NCBI RefSeq assembly: GCF_002265875.1
Contig: NZ_NPFA01000002.1
Span: forward strand, 248,157-312,156
Direction of reading: 5' to 3'
DNA from: Marinococcus halophilus
Lineage (GTDB): Bacteria; Bacillota; Bacilli; Bacillales; Marinococcaceae
DNA: 64,000 nt
Shown here: in pieces, positions 1 through 8,911 of the stretch
Numbering within the stretch: the stretch's first letter is position 1
How the letters are laid out: the number at the start of each line of letters is the position of its first letter
Position numbers and translations under genes: made by a program
The notes under the pieces: generated by a model
Databases searched by the model: none
The model's input: only the letters and a program-made list of their open reading frames with translations
What the model was told of the DNA's origin: nothing

Positions 1-349
1 TTTAATGAATGAACTTGCGAAAGTAAAGCGGGTAATTACGCGGGAAATTCCCGAGGCACCTCACGAAGTGCTGCTCGTACTGGATGCTACGACAGGGCAG
101 AACGCGATGAGTCAGGCCAAAACCTTCCGGGAAGCGACAGAGGTTTCGGGCATTATATTAACGAAGCTTGATGGTACTGCCAAAGGTGGTATCGTGATGG
201 CGATCCGCAATGAATTAAACATTCCGGTAAAAATGGTCGGACTCGGAGAAAAACTCGACGACCTCCAGCCGTTTGAAGCGGAAGATTTCGTTTATGGACT
301 GTTTAAGGATATGATTGAACAGGCACCGGCGGATGCGGAAGACAGATAG
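1..349 (+). CDS. ftsY: Signal recognition particle receptor FtsY, C-terminal part (5' end outside window)
   Basis: Last 115 or so residues of the SRP receptor GTPase, which docks ribosome-nascent chain-SRP complexes at the membrane and hydrolyses GTP jointly with Ffh. The visible part has the SRP-GTPase features LDATTGQNA, the G4 motif TKLDGTAKGG and the closing VGLGEKLDDLQPF followed by the last helix. The frame is open to the left edge, so the N and P-loop regions lie outside; the Met codons at 5 and 8 are internal. Its position immediately before ylxM-ffh is the usual Bacillus arrangement. A good promoter after its stop separates it from ylxM. Confidence 0.95.
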   Translation, partial: LMNELAKVKRVITREIPEAPHEVLLVLDATTGQNAMSQAKTFREATEVSGIILTKLDGTAKGGIVMAIRNELNIPVKMVGLGEKLDDLQPFEAEDFVYGLFKDMIEQAPADAEDR

Positions 350-369
350 TTTCCGTGCCAGGCAATTTC

Positions 370-398
370 TTGACAAGAACTGCTGTGATTCGTAAGAT
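370..398 (+). promoter_or_regulatory. Sigma-A promoter for ylxM-ffh
   Basis: TTGACA at 370-375, a 17-base spacer, and TAAGAT at 393-398. It lies between the ftsY stop and the ylxM ribosome-binding site, so transcription would start near 405. Only sequence match supports it. Confidence 0.72.
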
Positions 399-439
399 GA
401 ACTGTAAAGTAATTGCACTTAACGCCAGAGGTGGTCTGC

Positions 440-784
440 ATGCTCGAAAAAACCGTTCGCATGAATTCGCTGTTTGATTTTTACCAGCCGCTGCTGACGA
501 ACAAGCAGCGGCTCTATTTGGAAAGATATTATTTAGACGACTTTTCGCTGGGCGAAATTTCGGAGGAATTTAACGTCAGCCGCCAGGCTGTTTACGACAA
601 TATCCGGCGCACGGAAGCAATGCTTGAAGAGTACGAAAAAAAGCTTGGCCTATATAAAAAATACCAGGAGCGTCTGGCATTATTCGAGCAGTTAAAAACG
701 CTTGTTCCTGATGACAACCGGAAAACACAGCTGCTTGAATTGATAGATACACTGGAAAAATTAGAAGAGGAAGGGGTTTCGTAA
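440..784 (+). CDS. ylxM: YlxM, putative helix-turn-helix SRP-associated protein
   Basis: Protein of 114 residues of the YlxM/UPF0122 family, encoded beside ffh in firmicutes and thought to act with the SRP pathway. It contains a sigma-factor-like helix-turn-helix (about residues 25-60: [10 protein letters not shown], then [15 protein letters not shown]) followed by a charged coiled tail. The start at 440 is chosen over in-frame upstream ATGs because AGAGGTGG sits 5 bases before it and the protein then begins MLEKTVRMN as in relatives. Its TAA overlaps the ffh ATG (TAATG), so the two are translationally coupled. The biochemical role is not firmly known. Confidence 0.88.
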   Translation: MLEKTVRMNSLFDFYQPLLTNKQRLYLERYYLDDFSLGEISEEFNVSRQAVYDNIRRTEAMLEEYEKKLGLYKKYQERLALFEQLKTLVPDDNRKTQLLELIDTLEKLEEEGVS

Positions 785-2127
785 TGGCATTTGAAGGATT
801 AGGCGAACGTCTCCAGTCCACGTTTGACCATATGAAAAGCCGTGGGAAAGTCACGGATGAAGACGTTAAGGCAATGATGCGTGAAGTACGGCTTGCGCTG
901 CTTGAAGCGGACGTCAACTACAAGGTGGTAAAACAGTTCGTTAACAGTGTGAAAGACCGTGCTACCGGCCAGGAAGTGATGAAGAGCTTAACGCCGGGCC
1001 AGCAGGTGGTCAAGGTCGTTAATGAAGAGCTGACGCAGCTGATGGGCGGCGAACAGGCTGAAATAGCAAAGGCGGCTAAAGGGCCGACGGTAGTAATGAT
1101 GGTTGGTCTGCAGGGCGCCGGGAAAACGACGACTTCTGCAAAAATTGCAAATTATTTACGCAAAAACAAAAACCGCCAGCCCTTAATGGCTGCCGCCGAC
1201 GTTTACCGGCCGGCTGCGATCGACCAGTTAGAAACACTCGGCCGGCAGTTAAACATGCCGGTTTTCTCTCTTGGAACCGAAGCGGATCCGGTTGATATCG
1301 CTAAACAGTCGCTTGCCAAAGCCAAAGAAGAGCACTATGACTATCTGTTTATTGATACGGCGGGGCGTCTGCACGTGGATGATTCGTTAATGGATGAGCT
1401 GCAGCGCATGAAAGAAGCAGTCAACCCCGATGAAATTATGCTTGTCGTAGATTCGATGACCGGCCAGGATGCAGTTAACGTTGCAGAAAGCTTTAATGAA
1501 CAGCTCGGCATCACCGGCGTTACGTTGACGAAGCTTGACGGGGATACCCGCGGCGGGGCGGCGCTGTCGGTAAAGTCGGTGACGGATAAACCGATCAAAT
1601 TTGCCGGTACTGGCGAGAAGATTGATGCCATTGAGCCATTTCACCCGGAACGTATGGCTTCAAGGATTCTCGGCATGGGAGACATGCTTTCCCTGATTGA
1701 AAAAGCACAAACCAATGTGGATGAAGACAAAGCCAAAGAGCTTGAAAAGAAAATGCGTTCGCAGGACCTGACGTTTGACGACTTCCTGGAACAGCTCGGC
1801 CAGGTGCGTAACATGGGATCGATGGAAGATATTATGAGCATGATCCCGGGGGCCGGCAAAATGAAAGGCCTTAAAAACGTACAGATGGATGACAACCAGA
1901 TTACGCGGGTGGAAGCGATCGTGCGTTCAATGACCAAACAGGAACGCCAGCAGCCGTCCCTAATGAACGCAAGCCGCAAGCGCCGGATTGCTAAAGGAAG
2001 CGGCACAACCATCCAGGACGTGAACCGGCTGCTCAAGCAGTTTGAAGATATGAAAAAAATGATGAAACAGATGACTTCACAGCAAAAAGGCAAGAAAAAG
2101 GGCAATTTTTCTCTGCCGTTTATGTAA
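784..2127 (+). CDS. ffh: Signal recognition particle protein Ffh
   Basis: SRP54-type GTPase of 447 residues that binds signal sequences as they leave the ribosome and, with 4.5S/scRNA, delivers them to FtsY. In order: N domain (about 1-90), G domain with P-loop GLQGAGKTT near 108, DTAGR near 190, TKLDGDTRGG near 247, and a methionine-rich M domain (about 300-447) ending in a Lys-rich, Met-rich tail that binds RNA and signal peptides. Normal family length. It overlaps ylxM by one base and is followed by the rpsP promoter, so it likely ends the ylxM-ffh unit, with possible read-through. Confidence 0.98.
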   Translation: MAFEGLGERLQSTFDHMKSRGKVTDEDVKAMMREVRLALLEADVNYKVVKQFVNSVKDRATGQEVMKSLTPGQQVVKVVNEELTQLMGGEQAEIAKAAKGPTVVMMVGLQGAGKTTTSAKIANYLRKNKNRQPLMAAADVYRPAAIDQLETLGRQLNMPVFSLGTEADPVDIAKQSLAKAKEEHYDYLFIDTAGRLHVDDSLMDELQRMKEAVNPDEIMLVVDSMTGQDAVNVAESFNEQLGITGVTLTKLDGDTRGGAALSVKSVTDKPIKFAGTGEKIDAIEPFHPERMASRILGMGDMLSLIEKAQTNVDEDKAKELEKKMRSQDLTFDDFLEQLGQVRNMGSMEDIMSMIPGAGKMKGLKNVQMDDNQITRVEAIVRSMTKQERQQPSLMNASRKRRIAKGSGTTIQDVNRLLKQFEDMKKMMKQMTSQQKGKKKGNFSLPFM

Positions 2128-2153
2128 AAATTTTATATGGCAAGGAAAAACAC

Positions 2154-2182
2154 TTTACAGCTCGTAAAGAAGCTATTATAAT
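2154..2182 (+). promoter_or_regulatory. Sigma-A promoter for rpsP
   Basis: TTTACA at 2154-2159, 17-base spacer, perfect TATAAT at 2177-2182, directly after ffh and about 35 bases before the rpsP start. Near-consensus, as expected for a ribosomal protein gene. Confidence 0.85.
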
Positions 2183-2217
2183 AAGCAAATGTGAGAAAAA
2201 AATGGAGGTGTTTGCAT

Positions 2218-2490
2218 ATGGCAACGCGCATTAGATTAAAGCGCATGGGCTCGAACAAGCGTCCTTTCTACCGTTTGGTAGTAGCGGACTCCCGGGCTCC
2301 ACGTGATGGACGTTTTATCGAAGAAATCGGTACGTACAACCCGCTGACTAATCCTGCCGAGTTCCACGTGAACGAAGAGAAAGCTCTTAAGTGGATGCTC
2401 GACGGTGCTAAACCATCGGATACTGTACGTAACCTGTTTTCGCAGGAAGGTCTTATGACCCGTCTTCACAACGAAAAGCACGCAAAGTAA
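2218..2490 (+). CDS. rpsP: 30S ribosomal protein S16
   Basis: Protein of 90 residues, the usual length for bS16, a small-subunit assembly protein that binds 16S rRNA in the body. The family signature is clear: [11 protein letters not shown] at the N-terminus, then [23 protein letters not shown] and a C-terminal Lys-rich tail. The start at 2218 is fixed by GGAGGTG at 2204-2210; an in-frame upstream start at 2191 would read through the ribosome-binding site. It has its own near-consensus promoter and is followed by a hairpin terminator, so it can be expressed above the genes downstream. Confidence 0.97.
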   Translation: MATRIRLKRMGSNKRPFYRLVVADSRAPRDGRFIEEIGTYNPLTNPAEFHVNEEKALKWMLDGAKPSDTVRNLFSQEGLMTRLHNEKHAK

Positions 2491-2500
2491 TGATGTAAAA

Positions 2501-2557
2501 GGATCGTCTGGATTCGCCATTTCCTTATGAAGTGAGCGGGGCAGGCGGTCTTTTTTT
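2501..2557 (+). terminator. Rho-independent terminator after rpsP
   Basis: GATCGTCTG at 2502-2510 pairs with CAGGCGGTC at 2542-2550 (nine pairs, two G-U), with a 31-base loop and seven T's at 2551-2557. The loop is long, so it may be partial and let some transcripts continue into khpA. Confidence 0.65.
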
Positions 2558-2638
2558 ATGCTGGCAGCCAGCCGGCAGAAATGCGCCGGAAACCGCCCGT
2601 TTATGATAAAATAATACATATCAGGAAAGGATGAGTGG

Positions 2639-2878
2639 ATGAAATCTTTTGCCTACATAATACTCGAGCGGATCGTGGATTATCCCGATGATATAAGTAT
2701 GACAGCCTCAGAAGAGAACGGGCGGACGCTTATTGAAGTGAGGGTCCACCCGGAAGATGCAGGGAAAGTCATCGGCCGGCAGGGAAAAACAATTCAGGCA
2801 ATAAGGACGCTGCTGCAGGCGAAGGCCTCAGCTGAAGGGAAAAAGGTCCGCCTTACCCTGTTAAACGACCAAAAATAA
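2639..2878 (+). CDS. khpA: KH-domain RNA-binding protein KhpA
   Basis: Small (79 residues) single KH-domain protein. In firmicutes KhpA pairs with KhpB/Jag to bind many RNAs and influences cell elongation and division. The core is VHPEDAGKVIGRQGKTIQAI, which carries the GxxG loop (GRQG) that contacts RNA. Start at 2639 with AGGAAAGG at 2623-2630. The position between rpsP and rimM matches ylqC of B. subtilis. No convincing promoter of its own; expression probably comes by read-through of the rpsP terminator. Confidence 0.93.
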   Translation: MKSFAYIILERIVDYPDDISMTASEENGRTLIEVRVHPEDAGKVIGRQGKTIQAIRTLLQAKASAEGKKVRLTLLNDQK

Positions 2879-2912
2879 GCTGCCGCTTCGGGGCCTTAGA
2901 AGAGGTGATACA

Positions 2913-3341
2913 GTGCGTGTAATAAAGAAAATGAATGTTCACCACATTCTGACGCAAACATTAAAGGAAGAGCTGCAGGAAAAATACGAACAGCAGAAGT
3001 CCCGGCTCCAGGAAGAAACGGAACAGCTCCGCTTTCAAAAGCAAAAGCAGAATAAGGAGCGGGAGACAGAAAATGGGCGCTGGTCGGCTATGGATAAATT
3101 CAACAAAGAAATTGAAAAGCGCAAAGAAGAGCTGCAGCAGCTGTATTTTCTGCAGAATCAGCTCGAGCACCTTTCGATCGGATCGGAGCTGTCCTTTGGC
3201 ACTACGGAAGTGATGTTTGACATCGAAGTGGGAAGCCAGTGGCATGAAGGCGAGCACTGGGGCACCATTGTTGTGGAAGAAGGCATTGTAAAAGAAATCA
3301 GATCAAAACACAAAGCGAGTGACGAAAATGGAATGGTTTAA
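2913..3341 (+). CDS. ylqD: YlqD family coiled-coil protein
   Basis: Protein of 142 residues that starts at a GTG with GAGGTG 5 bases upstream. Residues about 15-85 form a strongly heptad-like, Gln/Glu/Lys-rich coiled coil. The C-terminal 55 residues look like a small beta domain (GSQWHEGEHWGTIVVEEGIV). No catalytic motif or membrane segment is seen. It matches ylqD of B. subtilis in place and character; its function is unknown. Its 3' end overlaps the chosen start of rimM by 23 bases, which suggests translational coupling to the 16S-maturation gene. Confidence 0.85.
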   Translation: MRVIKKMNVHHILTQTLKEELQEKYEQQKSRLQEETEQLRFQKQKQNKERETENGRWSAMDKFNKEIEKRKEELQQLYFLQNQLEHLSIGSELSFGTTEVMFDIEVGSQWHEGEHWGTIVVEEGIVKEIRSKHKASDENGMV

Positions 3342-3852
3342 TGTAGGTACGATTGTGAATACCCACGGGGTGCGGGGAGAAGTCAGGGTGAAATCTGTCA
3401 GCGACTTTGAAGAGGAACGGTTTCAGCCGGGGCAGGAGATATATGTGGAAAATAATGAGGCGGAAACCGGCTATGAACCACTGGTTATTAAAAGCTCCCG
3501 TCCGCATAAACAGTTTATCCTGCTTACCTTTGAAGGGTACAACTCCATTGACGATGTAGACTGGATGAAAAACGCTGCTCTTTCTGTGCCGGAAACGGCG
3601 CTGGCCCCGCTCAAGGAAGAAGAATTTTATTTTCATGAAATTATTGACGCAGACGTTTACACGGAAGAAGGCAGCCATCTCGGCTATGTAAAAGAAATCC
3701 TCACTCCGGGAGCAAATGATGTATGGGTCGTGGAACCGGCAGAAGGCCGGCAGGACATTCTGCTTCCGTATATCGAAGAAGTCGTTCAGCACGTGGACGT
3801 GGCTAAAAAACGTATCACCGTACGAATAATGAAAGGAATGCTGCCGGAATGA
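3319..3852 (+). CDS. rimM: 16S rRNA processing / 30S maturation protein RimM
   Basis: Protein of 177 residues that helps mature the head of the 30S subunit through contact with S19. The N-terminal beta-barrel ([19 protein letters not shown]) and a C-terminal PRC-barrel domain (about 95-170, with [19 protein letters not shown]) are both recognisable. A GTG at 3319 gives the N-terminus [10 protein letters not shown], close to B. subtilis RimM as I remember it; the alternative is ATG at 3328. It overlaps ylqD at the 5' end and trmD by 4 bases (ATGA) at the 3' end, so ylqD-rimM-trmD is a coupled unit. Confidence 0.95.
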   Translation: MTKMEWFNVGTIVNTHGVRGEVRVKSVSDFEEERFQPGQEIYVENNEAETGYEPLVIKSSRPHKQFILLTFEGYNSIDDVDWMKNAALSVPETALAPLKEEEFYFHEIIDADVYTEEGSHLGYVKEILTPGANDVWVVEPAEGRQDILLPYIEEVVQHVDVAKKRITVRIMKGMLPE

Positions 3853-4541
3853 GAATGGATTTTTTAACTCTGTTTCCGGGGATGTTTGAAAGTGTGTTCA
3901 ATCACTCTATTCTTGCCCGGGCCGCTGAAAGAGGACACGTGTCCTTTCATACTCATGATATCCGGGATTATACAGAGGATAAGCATAATAAGGTCGATGA
4001 TTACCCGTACGGCGGAGGCGCAGGCCTGGTGTTAAAGCCGCAGCCGGTGTTCGACGCTGCCGATCAGGTAAAAAATCAGGGCGAAGCTCTCCCAGACCGT
4101 GTAATTCTTCTCTGCCCGCAGGGAAAGCCGTTCAAGCAGGAGGACGCCCGGGAGCTTGCCGGCGAAGAGCGGCTGATGTTCATCTGCGGGCATTATGAAG
4201 GCTATGATGAACGGATAAGGGAGCATTTGATTACGGACGAATACTCGATAGGGGATTTTGTGATGACCGGCGGCGAGCTCGGTGCCATGGTTATGGCAGA
4301 CAGCATCACGCGCCTTTTGCCCGGGGTGCTCGGCAATGAACACTCCGCCCATACGGATTCATTTGAAAACGGCCTTCTGGAATATCCGCAGTACACCCGT
4401 CCCGCGGATTTCCGCGGGATGACGGTGCCGGACATTCTACTGTCCGGTGATCACGGGAAAATTGCTGAATGGCGGCAAAACGAGGCGATCAAGAGAACAA
4501 AGGAACGCCGGCCGGATCTTTGGGAAAAATATACCGATTAG
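3849..4541 (+). CDS. trmD: tRNA (guanine-N1)-methyltransferase TrmD
   Basis: SPOUT-class methyltransferase of 230 residues that makes m1G37 in tRNAs with G36, guarding the reading frame. Features: N-terminal [23 protein letters not shown] near 55, [11 protein letters not shown] near 115 and the knot segment [12 protein letters not shown] with the S-adenosylmethionine loop. The start overlaps the rimM stop (ATGA); ATG at 3855 is an alternative with two residues fewer. Slightly shorter than many family members but complete. Followed by a strong promoter for rplS. Confidence 0.97.
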   Translation: MRMDFLTLFPGMFESVFNHSILARAAERGHVSFHTHDIRDYTEDKHNKVDDYPYGGGAGLVLKPQPVFDAADQVKNQGEALPDRVILLCPQGKPFKQEDARELAGEERLMFICGHYEGYDERIREHLITDEYSIGDFVMTGGELGAMVMADSITRLLPGVLGNEHSAHTDSFENGLLEYPQYTRPADFRGMTVPDILLSGDHGKIAEWRQNEAIKRTKERRPDLWEKYTD

Positions 4542-4556
4542 ACGTAAATCCGGCGG

Positions 4557-4585
4557 TTGATTCCGCTGGTGGAATGTGCTATGAT
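4557..4585 (+). promoter_or_regulatory. Sigma-A promoter for rplS
   Basis: TTGATT at 4557-4562, 17-base spacer, TATGAT at 4580-4585. It starts 15 bases after trmD and is followed by a structured leader of about 80 bases. Confidence 0.78.
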
Positions 4586-4591
4586 TCATTT

Positions 4592-4672
4592 TGTGACTAA
4601 ATAGTCATCAATTACGGTGCTCCGCTGTTTTCATCGTGGACAAGAGCATGCGAGAGAAGGAGGCGAATACAA
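4592..4672 (+). promoter_or_regulatory. L19 leader-like 5' untranslated region
   Basis: Between the promoter and rplS, TGCTC at 4618-4622 pairs with GAGCA at 4644-4648, enclosing a smaller helix (CGC at 4623-4625 with GTG at 4636-4638). The ribosome-binding site AAGGAGG follows at 4658. Position and shape fit the L19 autoregulatory leader described for firmicutes; whether L19 binds it here is inference. Confidence 0.55.
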
Positions 4673-5017
4673 ATGCAACAACTTATTCGCGACATAACGA
4701 AAGAACAGTTAAAATCGGATCTCCCGGACTTTCGCCCAGGTGACACTGTAGCAGTGCACTTGAAAGTTGTCGAGGGCTCCCGTGAACGTGTACAGGTGTT
4801 TCAGGGCGTCGTTATCAAACGTCGCGGCGGAGGCATCAGCGAGTCTTTCACCGTGCGTAAAGTTTCTTACGGAATTGGCGTAGAGAGAACTCTTCCGCTT
4901 CATTCCCCAAGAATCGATAAGATTGAAGTGAAACGCCGCGGTAAAGTACGTCAAGCTAGATTGTACTATCTCCGTAACCTGCGTGGAAAAGCTGCGCGTA
5001 TTAAAGAACTTCGATAA
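4673..5017 (+). CDS. rplS: 50S ribosomal protein L19
   Basis: bL19 of 114 residues, at the subunit interface of the large subunit near bridge B8. Signature stretches are [27 protein letters not shown] and [17 protein letters not shown], with a basic C-terminus. The start has AAGGAGGCGA just upstream. It has a near-consensus promoter, a likely autoregulatory leader and a strong terminator, so it forms a monocistronic unit. Confidence 0.98.
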   Translation: MQQLIRDITKEQLKSDLPDFRPGDTVAVHLKVVEGSRERVQVFQGVVIKRRGGGISESFTVRKVSYGIGVERTLPLHSPRIDKIEVKRRGKVRQARLYYLRNLRGKAARIKELR

Positions 5018-5025
5018 GACACAGG

Positions 5026-5065
5026 AAAAAAAGCTGCAGCGGAGTATTCCGTCTGCAGCTTTTTT
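5026..5065 (+). terminator. Strong terminator after rplS
   Basis: Near-perfect hairpin: AAAAAGCTGCAG plus CGGA (5029-5044 region) pairs with TCCG plus CTGCAGCTTTTT around a 4-base loop (GTAT), ending in six T's at 5060-5065. The flanking A and T runs would let it work in both directions. Confidence 0.9.
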
Positions 5066-5102
5066 CATACGGCTAAACTATATAAAGAAAGGAATCGACC
5101 GC

Positions 5103-5663
5103 ATGAATGAACGCCGCTATCCCATCAATTGGCTGCATCTTCTGACAGTAATTATGATCGCATTACTTATTGCACTCGCAGCCCGCTGGCTGTTTGTAGC
5201 TCCAGTCGTTGTGAAAGGCGAATCAATGGAGCCTACCATTCATGATGACGACCGGATGCTGTTGAACAAAACAAGCAAATGGCTGCACGAATGGGATCGT
5301 TTTGATGTGGTCGTTTTCCATGCAAATGATAAAGATGATTACATTAAACGAATCATCGGGCTGCCGGGAGATACGCTTGAATATAGGAATGATAAGCTTT
5401 TTATTAACGGAGAGCAGATGGACGAGCCTTTTCTCGATAAAAAAACCCTGGCAGCTGGACCTCTCCCGGCGACGACTGACTTTACGCTGAAGGAAAAAAC
5501 AGGCCGGAGCCGTATCCCCGAGGGAGAAGTGTTTGTGATGGGGGATAACCGCCCGAACAGCTATGACTCGAGGGCCATTGGACTGGTGGAGGAAGAAGAG
5601 ATTGTGGGAGAAGCGGTCCTCACATTCTGGCCGCTCAACCATATGTGGACGTCCTCATTTTAA
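5103..5663 (+). CDS. sipS: Type I signal peptidase (SipS family)
   Basis: Membrane-bound serine/lysine protease of 186 residues that removes signal peptides from exported proteins. One N-terminal membrane segment (about residues 10-32, LLTVIMIALLIALAARW) is followed by the catalytic Ser in GESMEPT (near 42) and the general-base Lys in YIKRIIGLPGD (near 83); the GDNRPNSYDSR box near 153 completes the family signature. The start at 5103 has GAAAGGA upstream; longer in-frame starts would begin inside the rplS terminator. The small gram-positive size is typical. Confidence 0.96.
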   Translation: MNERRYPINWLHLLTVIMIALLIALAARWLFVAPVVVKGESMEPTIHDDDRMLLNKTSKWLHEWDRFDVVVFHANDKDDYIKRIIGLPGDTLEYRNDKLFINGEQMDEPFLDKKTLAAGPLPATTDFTLKEKTGRSRIPEGEVFVMGDNRPNSYDSRAIGLVEEEEIVGEAVLTFWPLNHMWTSSF

Positions 5664-5682
5664 TTTGAAAGGAGGCTGAAAT

Positions 5683-6546
5683 ATGGACATTCAATGGTAT
5701 CCGGGACATATGGATAAAGCACAAAAAGAAGTGCAGAGCAAATTAAAACAGGTGGACGTGGTGATTGAGCTTGCTGATGCAAGAATCCCCCGCTCCTCCA
5801 GGAATCCACTGCTTGAAACGATTATTCAGGACAAGCCGTCGGTCATTGTATTAACCAAGGCGGACCTGGCTGACCCGAAAGTGACAGAAGAATGGAAGCA
5901 GTATTACCGCGATCAAGGTATTGAGGCGGTGGACGTGGATTCTAAGCATAAGAAAGGTCTGCACGTAATTAAAGAAGCAGCGCTTCAGCAGACGGAGCGT
6001 CTTCAGGCCAGGTGGAAAAGAAAAGGCATTAAACCGCGTGCCATCCGGGCCATGATTATTGGTATCCCCAATGTCGGGAAATCAACGCTGATCAATCAGT
6101 GGATCGGCAAAAAAACAGCTAAAATTGGCGATCGTCCCGGAATTACGAAAAATCAGCAGTGGCTGAAGATGGGCAAGGAGATGGACCTGCTCGACACCCC
6201 GGGGATTCTTTGGCCAAAGTTTGAAGATCCCTATGTCGGTGAACGTCTTGCAGCGACGGGGGCCATCAAAGATGAACTTCTGGACCTGCAGGACATTGCT
6301 TATTTTATTATCGGCATCTGCCAGGAGTATTACCCTGAAAAGCTGCTTCAGCGTTTCGGCCTCGAGGATAAGCCTAGGGAAACGTCGCTTGAATGGTTTG
6401 AAGATATCGGCCGCAAGCGGGGGGCGCTTCTTGCAGGAGCGGAAATTGATTATGAAAAAGCAGGTGAAATGGTCGTGCGCGAGTTTCGCGGTGGACTGCT
6501 CGGCCGGATCAGTCTCGAGCGCCCGTATGATGAAGCAAGCGAATAA
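5683..6546 (+). CDS. rbgA: Ribosome biogenesis GTPase RbgA (YlqF)
   Basis: GTPase of 287 residues needed for late 50S assembly. It has the circularly permuted order of its family: G4 (TKADL, near 58) comes before G1 (GIPNVGKST, near 127), followed by G2/G3 (DRPGIT and DTPG). The N-terminus IQWYPGHMDKA is characteristic, and the C-terminal helical domain (from about 190) binds rRNA. GAAAGGAGG lies 8 bases upstream. It sits 19 bases after sipS and shortly before rnhB, as in B. subtilis. Confidence 0.97.
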   Translation: MDIQWYPGHMDKAQKEVQSKLKQVDVVIELADARIPRSSRNPLLETIIQDKPSVIVLTKADLADPKVTEEWKQYYRDQGIEAVDVDSKHKKGLHVIKEAALQQTERLQARWKRKGIKPRAIRAMIIGIPNVGKSTLINQWIGKKTAKIGDRPGITKNQQWLKMGKEMDLLDTPGILWPKFEDPYVGERLAATGAIKDELLDLQDIAYFIIGICQEYYPEKLLQRFGLEDKPRETSLEWFEDIGRKRGALLAGAEIDYEKAGEMVVREFRGGLLGRISLERPYDEASE

Positions 6547-6565
6547 TTGAGCAGCAGAGGTGAAA

Positions 6566-7342
6566 ATGTTGGAGAAATGGACGATAACAGCTGTAAAGGA
6601 GTATTTGCAAACAAACGAAAAGCCGGATGCGGGACTTCTGGAGGCCTGGAAGGAGGACTCCCGGGCCGGCGTCCAGAAGGAACTGCAGCGGTACGCCAGG
6701 CGGCAGAAGCAGCAGCGGGAAAAGTACGAAGACTTTTATCGCCGGCTTTCGTTTGAACAGGAATATTGGAGCCGGGGTTTTCAAACGGTAGCTGGAGTGG
6801 ATGAAGTCGGACGCGGTCCGCTCGCCGGGCCGGTGACTACCGCTGCCGTTGTGCTGCCGGAAGATTTCAGCCTGACAGAGGTAAATGACTCCAAAACGCT
6901 TTCCGCCAAAAAAAGGGAAGAGCTCGAAACAAAGATTAAAGAGGCGGCCGTCGCCTGGAGTGTAGTACATATCGAAGCGGACGAAATCGACCGCCTGAAT
7001 ATATATCAGGCAACCAAAAAAGCAATGCGGACGGCTGTCGCAAACCTTGAACCTGCGCCAGACGCCCTGCTTGTAGATGCAATGGCCCTTCCACTGCATA
7101 TTGAACAGCAGTCGCTGGTACAGGGCGACAGCCGGAGCGTGTCGATTGCGGCTGCTTCCATTCTGGCGAAGGTGGAAAGGGACCGTTACATGCAGTATTA
7201 CCATACGCTCTATCCGGATTACGATTTTGCCAGCAACAAGGGCTATGGTACCCGGAATCACCTGGACGGCCTGAAGCGTCTGGGAGGATGCGCCATTCAC
7301 CGGTACTCGTTTCAGCCGGTGGCCGGATTCCACCGCCCGTAA
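6566..7342 (+). CDS. rnhB: Ribonuclease HII
   Basis: RNase HII of 258 residues, which nicks RNA in RNA-DNA hybrids and at single ribonucleotides in DNA. The catalytic carboxylates are visible: Asp and Glu in [14 protein letters not shown] (near 75), Asp in LLVDAMALP (near 172) and Asp in KVERDRYM. The N-terminal ~65 residues are a charged helical extension found in Bacillus enzymes. ATG at 6566 was chosen with GAGG at 6557-6560; GTG 6560 and TTG 6569 are alternatives. It precedes ylqG in the same transcription unit. Confidence 0.96.
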   Translation: MLEKWTITAVKEYLQTNEKPDAGLLEAWKEDSRAGVQKELQRYARRQKQQREKYEDFYRRLSFEQEYWSRGFQTVAGVDEVGRGPLAGPVTTAAVVLPEDFSLTEVNDSKTLSAKKREELETKIKEAAVAWSVVHIEADEIDRLNIYQATKKAMRTAVANLEPAPDALLVDAMALPLHIEQQSLVQGDSRSVSIAAASILAKVERDRYMQYYHTLYPDYDFASNKGYGTRNHLDGLKRLGGCAIHRYSFQPVAGFHRP

Positions 7343-7357
7343 AAGGAGAGAAAATTG

Positions 7358-8911
7358 ATGAAGCTGTCACTGCCGTCCGCATATGCTCGAAATCATACAA
7401 GCCAAGCTGGAAACGGAGACATTAAAGCCGGCCAGATCATTAAAGGTGCCGTCAAACAGCTTTATCCCGGCCAGCAGGCGGCGGTTGCCGTGAACGGGCG
7501 GGTGTATCACGCCTCTTTGGAGGCACCGGTTGAAACCGGCAAATCATACTATTTTCAGGTGAAGAATGAACATGGCCGGCAAATATGGCAGGTGGCAGTT
7601 GGAGGGACAGCCGAGACTTCTGCGGACAAGAGCCAGGTTCTCCTGAAGCAGCTCGACCTATCGTCTGGAAAGCAAGAGCAATACATATTCCGCATGTTTG
7701 AACAGATGCAGCTGCCTGTAACCAGTGAAACGCTTCAGAAAAGCGTTCAGCTGCTGAAGAGTGAAGGAGCGGTAAACAAGCAGGGAATGCAGACGCTTCA
7801 ATGGATGCTTGCCGCAGGCGCCCCCTTAAAAACTTCCATTTTTCAAAGCATCCATCAAGTGCTGCACGGCACGTCGCCCGCTGAGGATATGGCCGCCCTT
7901 CTTGAAAGGCACAGGCCGGCGGAGGCTCTTCATCAGTCTCTTAAAAACGCTGTTCTTACCCCGGAAAGTTTTAAAGGGAACCTTGAAGCCCCGACAAAAC
8001 CATTACAGCTGTTCGCTGCGACAGCCGCGGTTGCCGCCAATGATAAAAATGGACAGGCCCGACAGCTGATTCACCAGTTATTTTCCGGCCTTCAGCCGCC
8101 TCTGAATGCTGAAGCATTTCTGCAGCATCTCCGCCAGGGTATTGGAAGCAGCGGCTCCATGGAAAACTGGCTTCAGGCCCAGGTTAAGGACGCCGGCCAG
8201 ATGCATCAAACAGTACAGCAGGCGCCCGGCGTCGCCTCGCAACTGAACGTCCAGGCTCTGATGAAAGCATGGCACCCGCTCGTGCCCGAAGCAGGTGCGG
8301 TGCTCGACCACATGCCCCAGATGGTGAAATGGCTGACTAGCCACGTTGGCAGCACCAGCTGGGCAGCGTGGGCAGAAAGCGGAAGCAAGGAAGCGATGCA
8401 GGCTGCTTACAGGCATTTGGAGCAGGCTCAGACGCATATTATGTCGAGAAACGAACTTTCTCCCCAGCATGAACGAACTGTGGCTCATGTTGCCGGCCAG
8501 CAGCTCATGCAGCAGGCTGACCAGGATGCCTGGCTGCAGCAGCTCTCCCATCTTCCGGCGAAGTGGGGGGAAATGCTTTCGGATGCTGTCGTTCACTGGG
8601 AAGGGAAGCGCACGGAAGACGGAAAGCTCGATCCTGATACGTGCCACATCTTATTTCAGCTTGAGATGGACCGTCTCGGCGTTTTAATTGCCGACGTACA
8701 GATTTATAAACGAAATGTAACAGTGAACATCAGCAGTGAAAACCCGCATCCGGAACGGACGCTTCATCTTCTGCAGCCCATGCTGAAAACAGCAATGGCT
8801 TCTTTAAACTATCAGCTGGTGTCGCTTCAGTGGCATGAGGAAGAAGCGGTGGCCGAGAAGCCGCGTGCTCAGCAGTCCCGGCCGAGAGGAGCGTTTGATG
8901 TTCGGATATGA
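7358..8911 (+). CDS. ylqG: YlqG, FliK-like (hook-length control related) protein
   Basis: Protein of 517 residues with AAAGGAG 8 bases before the start. The N-terminal part (about 25-85: IKGAVKQLYPGQQAAVAVNGR, then ETGKSYYFQV) resembles the beta-rich segment of some FliK-like proteins. The middle is Gln/Ala-rich, probably disordered or helical. The C-terminal 90 residues (HILFQLEMDRLGVLIADVQIYKRNVTVNI) look like the FliK C-terminal Flg_hook fold, which contacts FlhB. The stop overlaps the ylqH start (ATGA). Together the two genes look like a second, detached FliK/FlhB pair; direct function is unknown. No signal peptide. Confidence 0.8.
   Translation: MKLSLPSAYARNHTSQAGNGDIKAGQIIKGAVKQLYPGQQAAVAVNGRVYHASLEAPVETGKSYYFQVKNEHGRQIWQVAVGGTAETSADKSQVLLKQLDLSSGKQEQYIFRMFEQMQLPVTSETLQKSVQLLKSEGAVNKQGMQTLQWMLAAGAPLKTSIFQSIHQVLHGTSPAEDMAALLERHRPAEALHQSLKNAVLTPESFKGNLEAPTKPLQLFAATAAVAANDKNGQARQLIHQLFSGLQPPLNAEAFLQHLRQGIGSSGSMENWLQAQVKDAGQMHQTVQQAPGVASQLNVQALMKAWHPLVPEAGAVLDHMPQMVKWLTSHVGSTSWAAWAESGSKEAMQAAYRHLEQAQTHIMSRNELSPQHERTVAHVAGQQLMQQADQDAWLQQLSHLPAKWGEMLSDAVVHWEGKRTEDGKLDPDTCHILFQLEMDRLGVLIADVQIYKRNVTVNISSENPHPERTLHLLQPMLKTAMASLNYQLVSLQWHEEEAVAEKPRAQQSRPRGAFDVRI

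Noticed and set aside
6509-7333. 274-residue open frame on the - strand
   Set aside because: It is antisense to rnhB, with no start signals.
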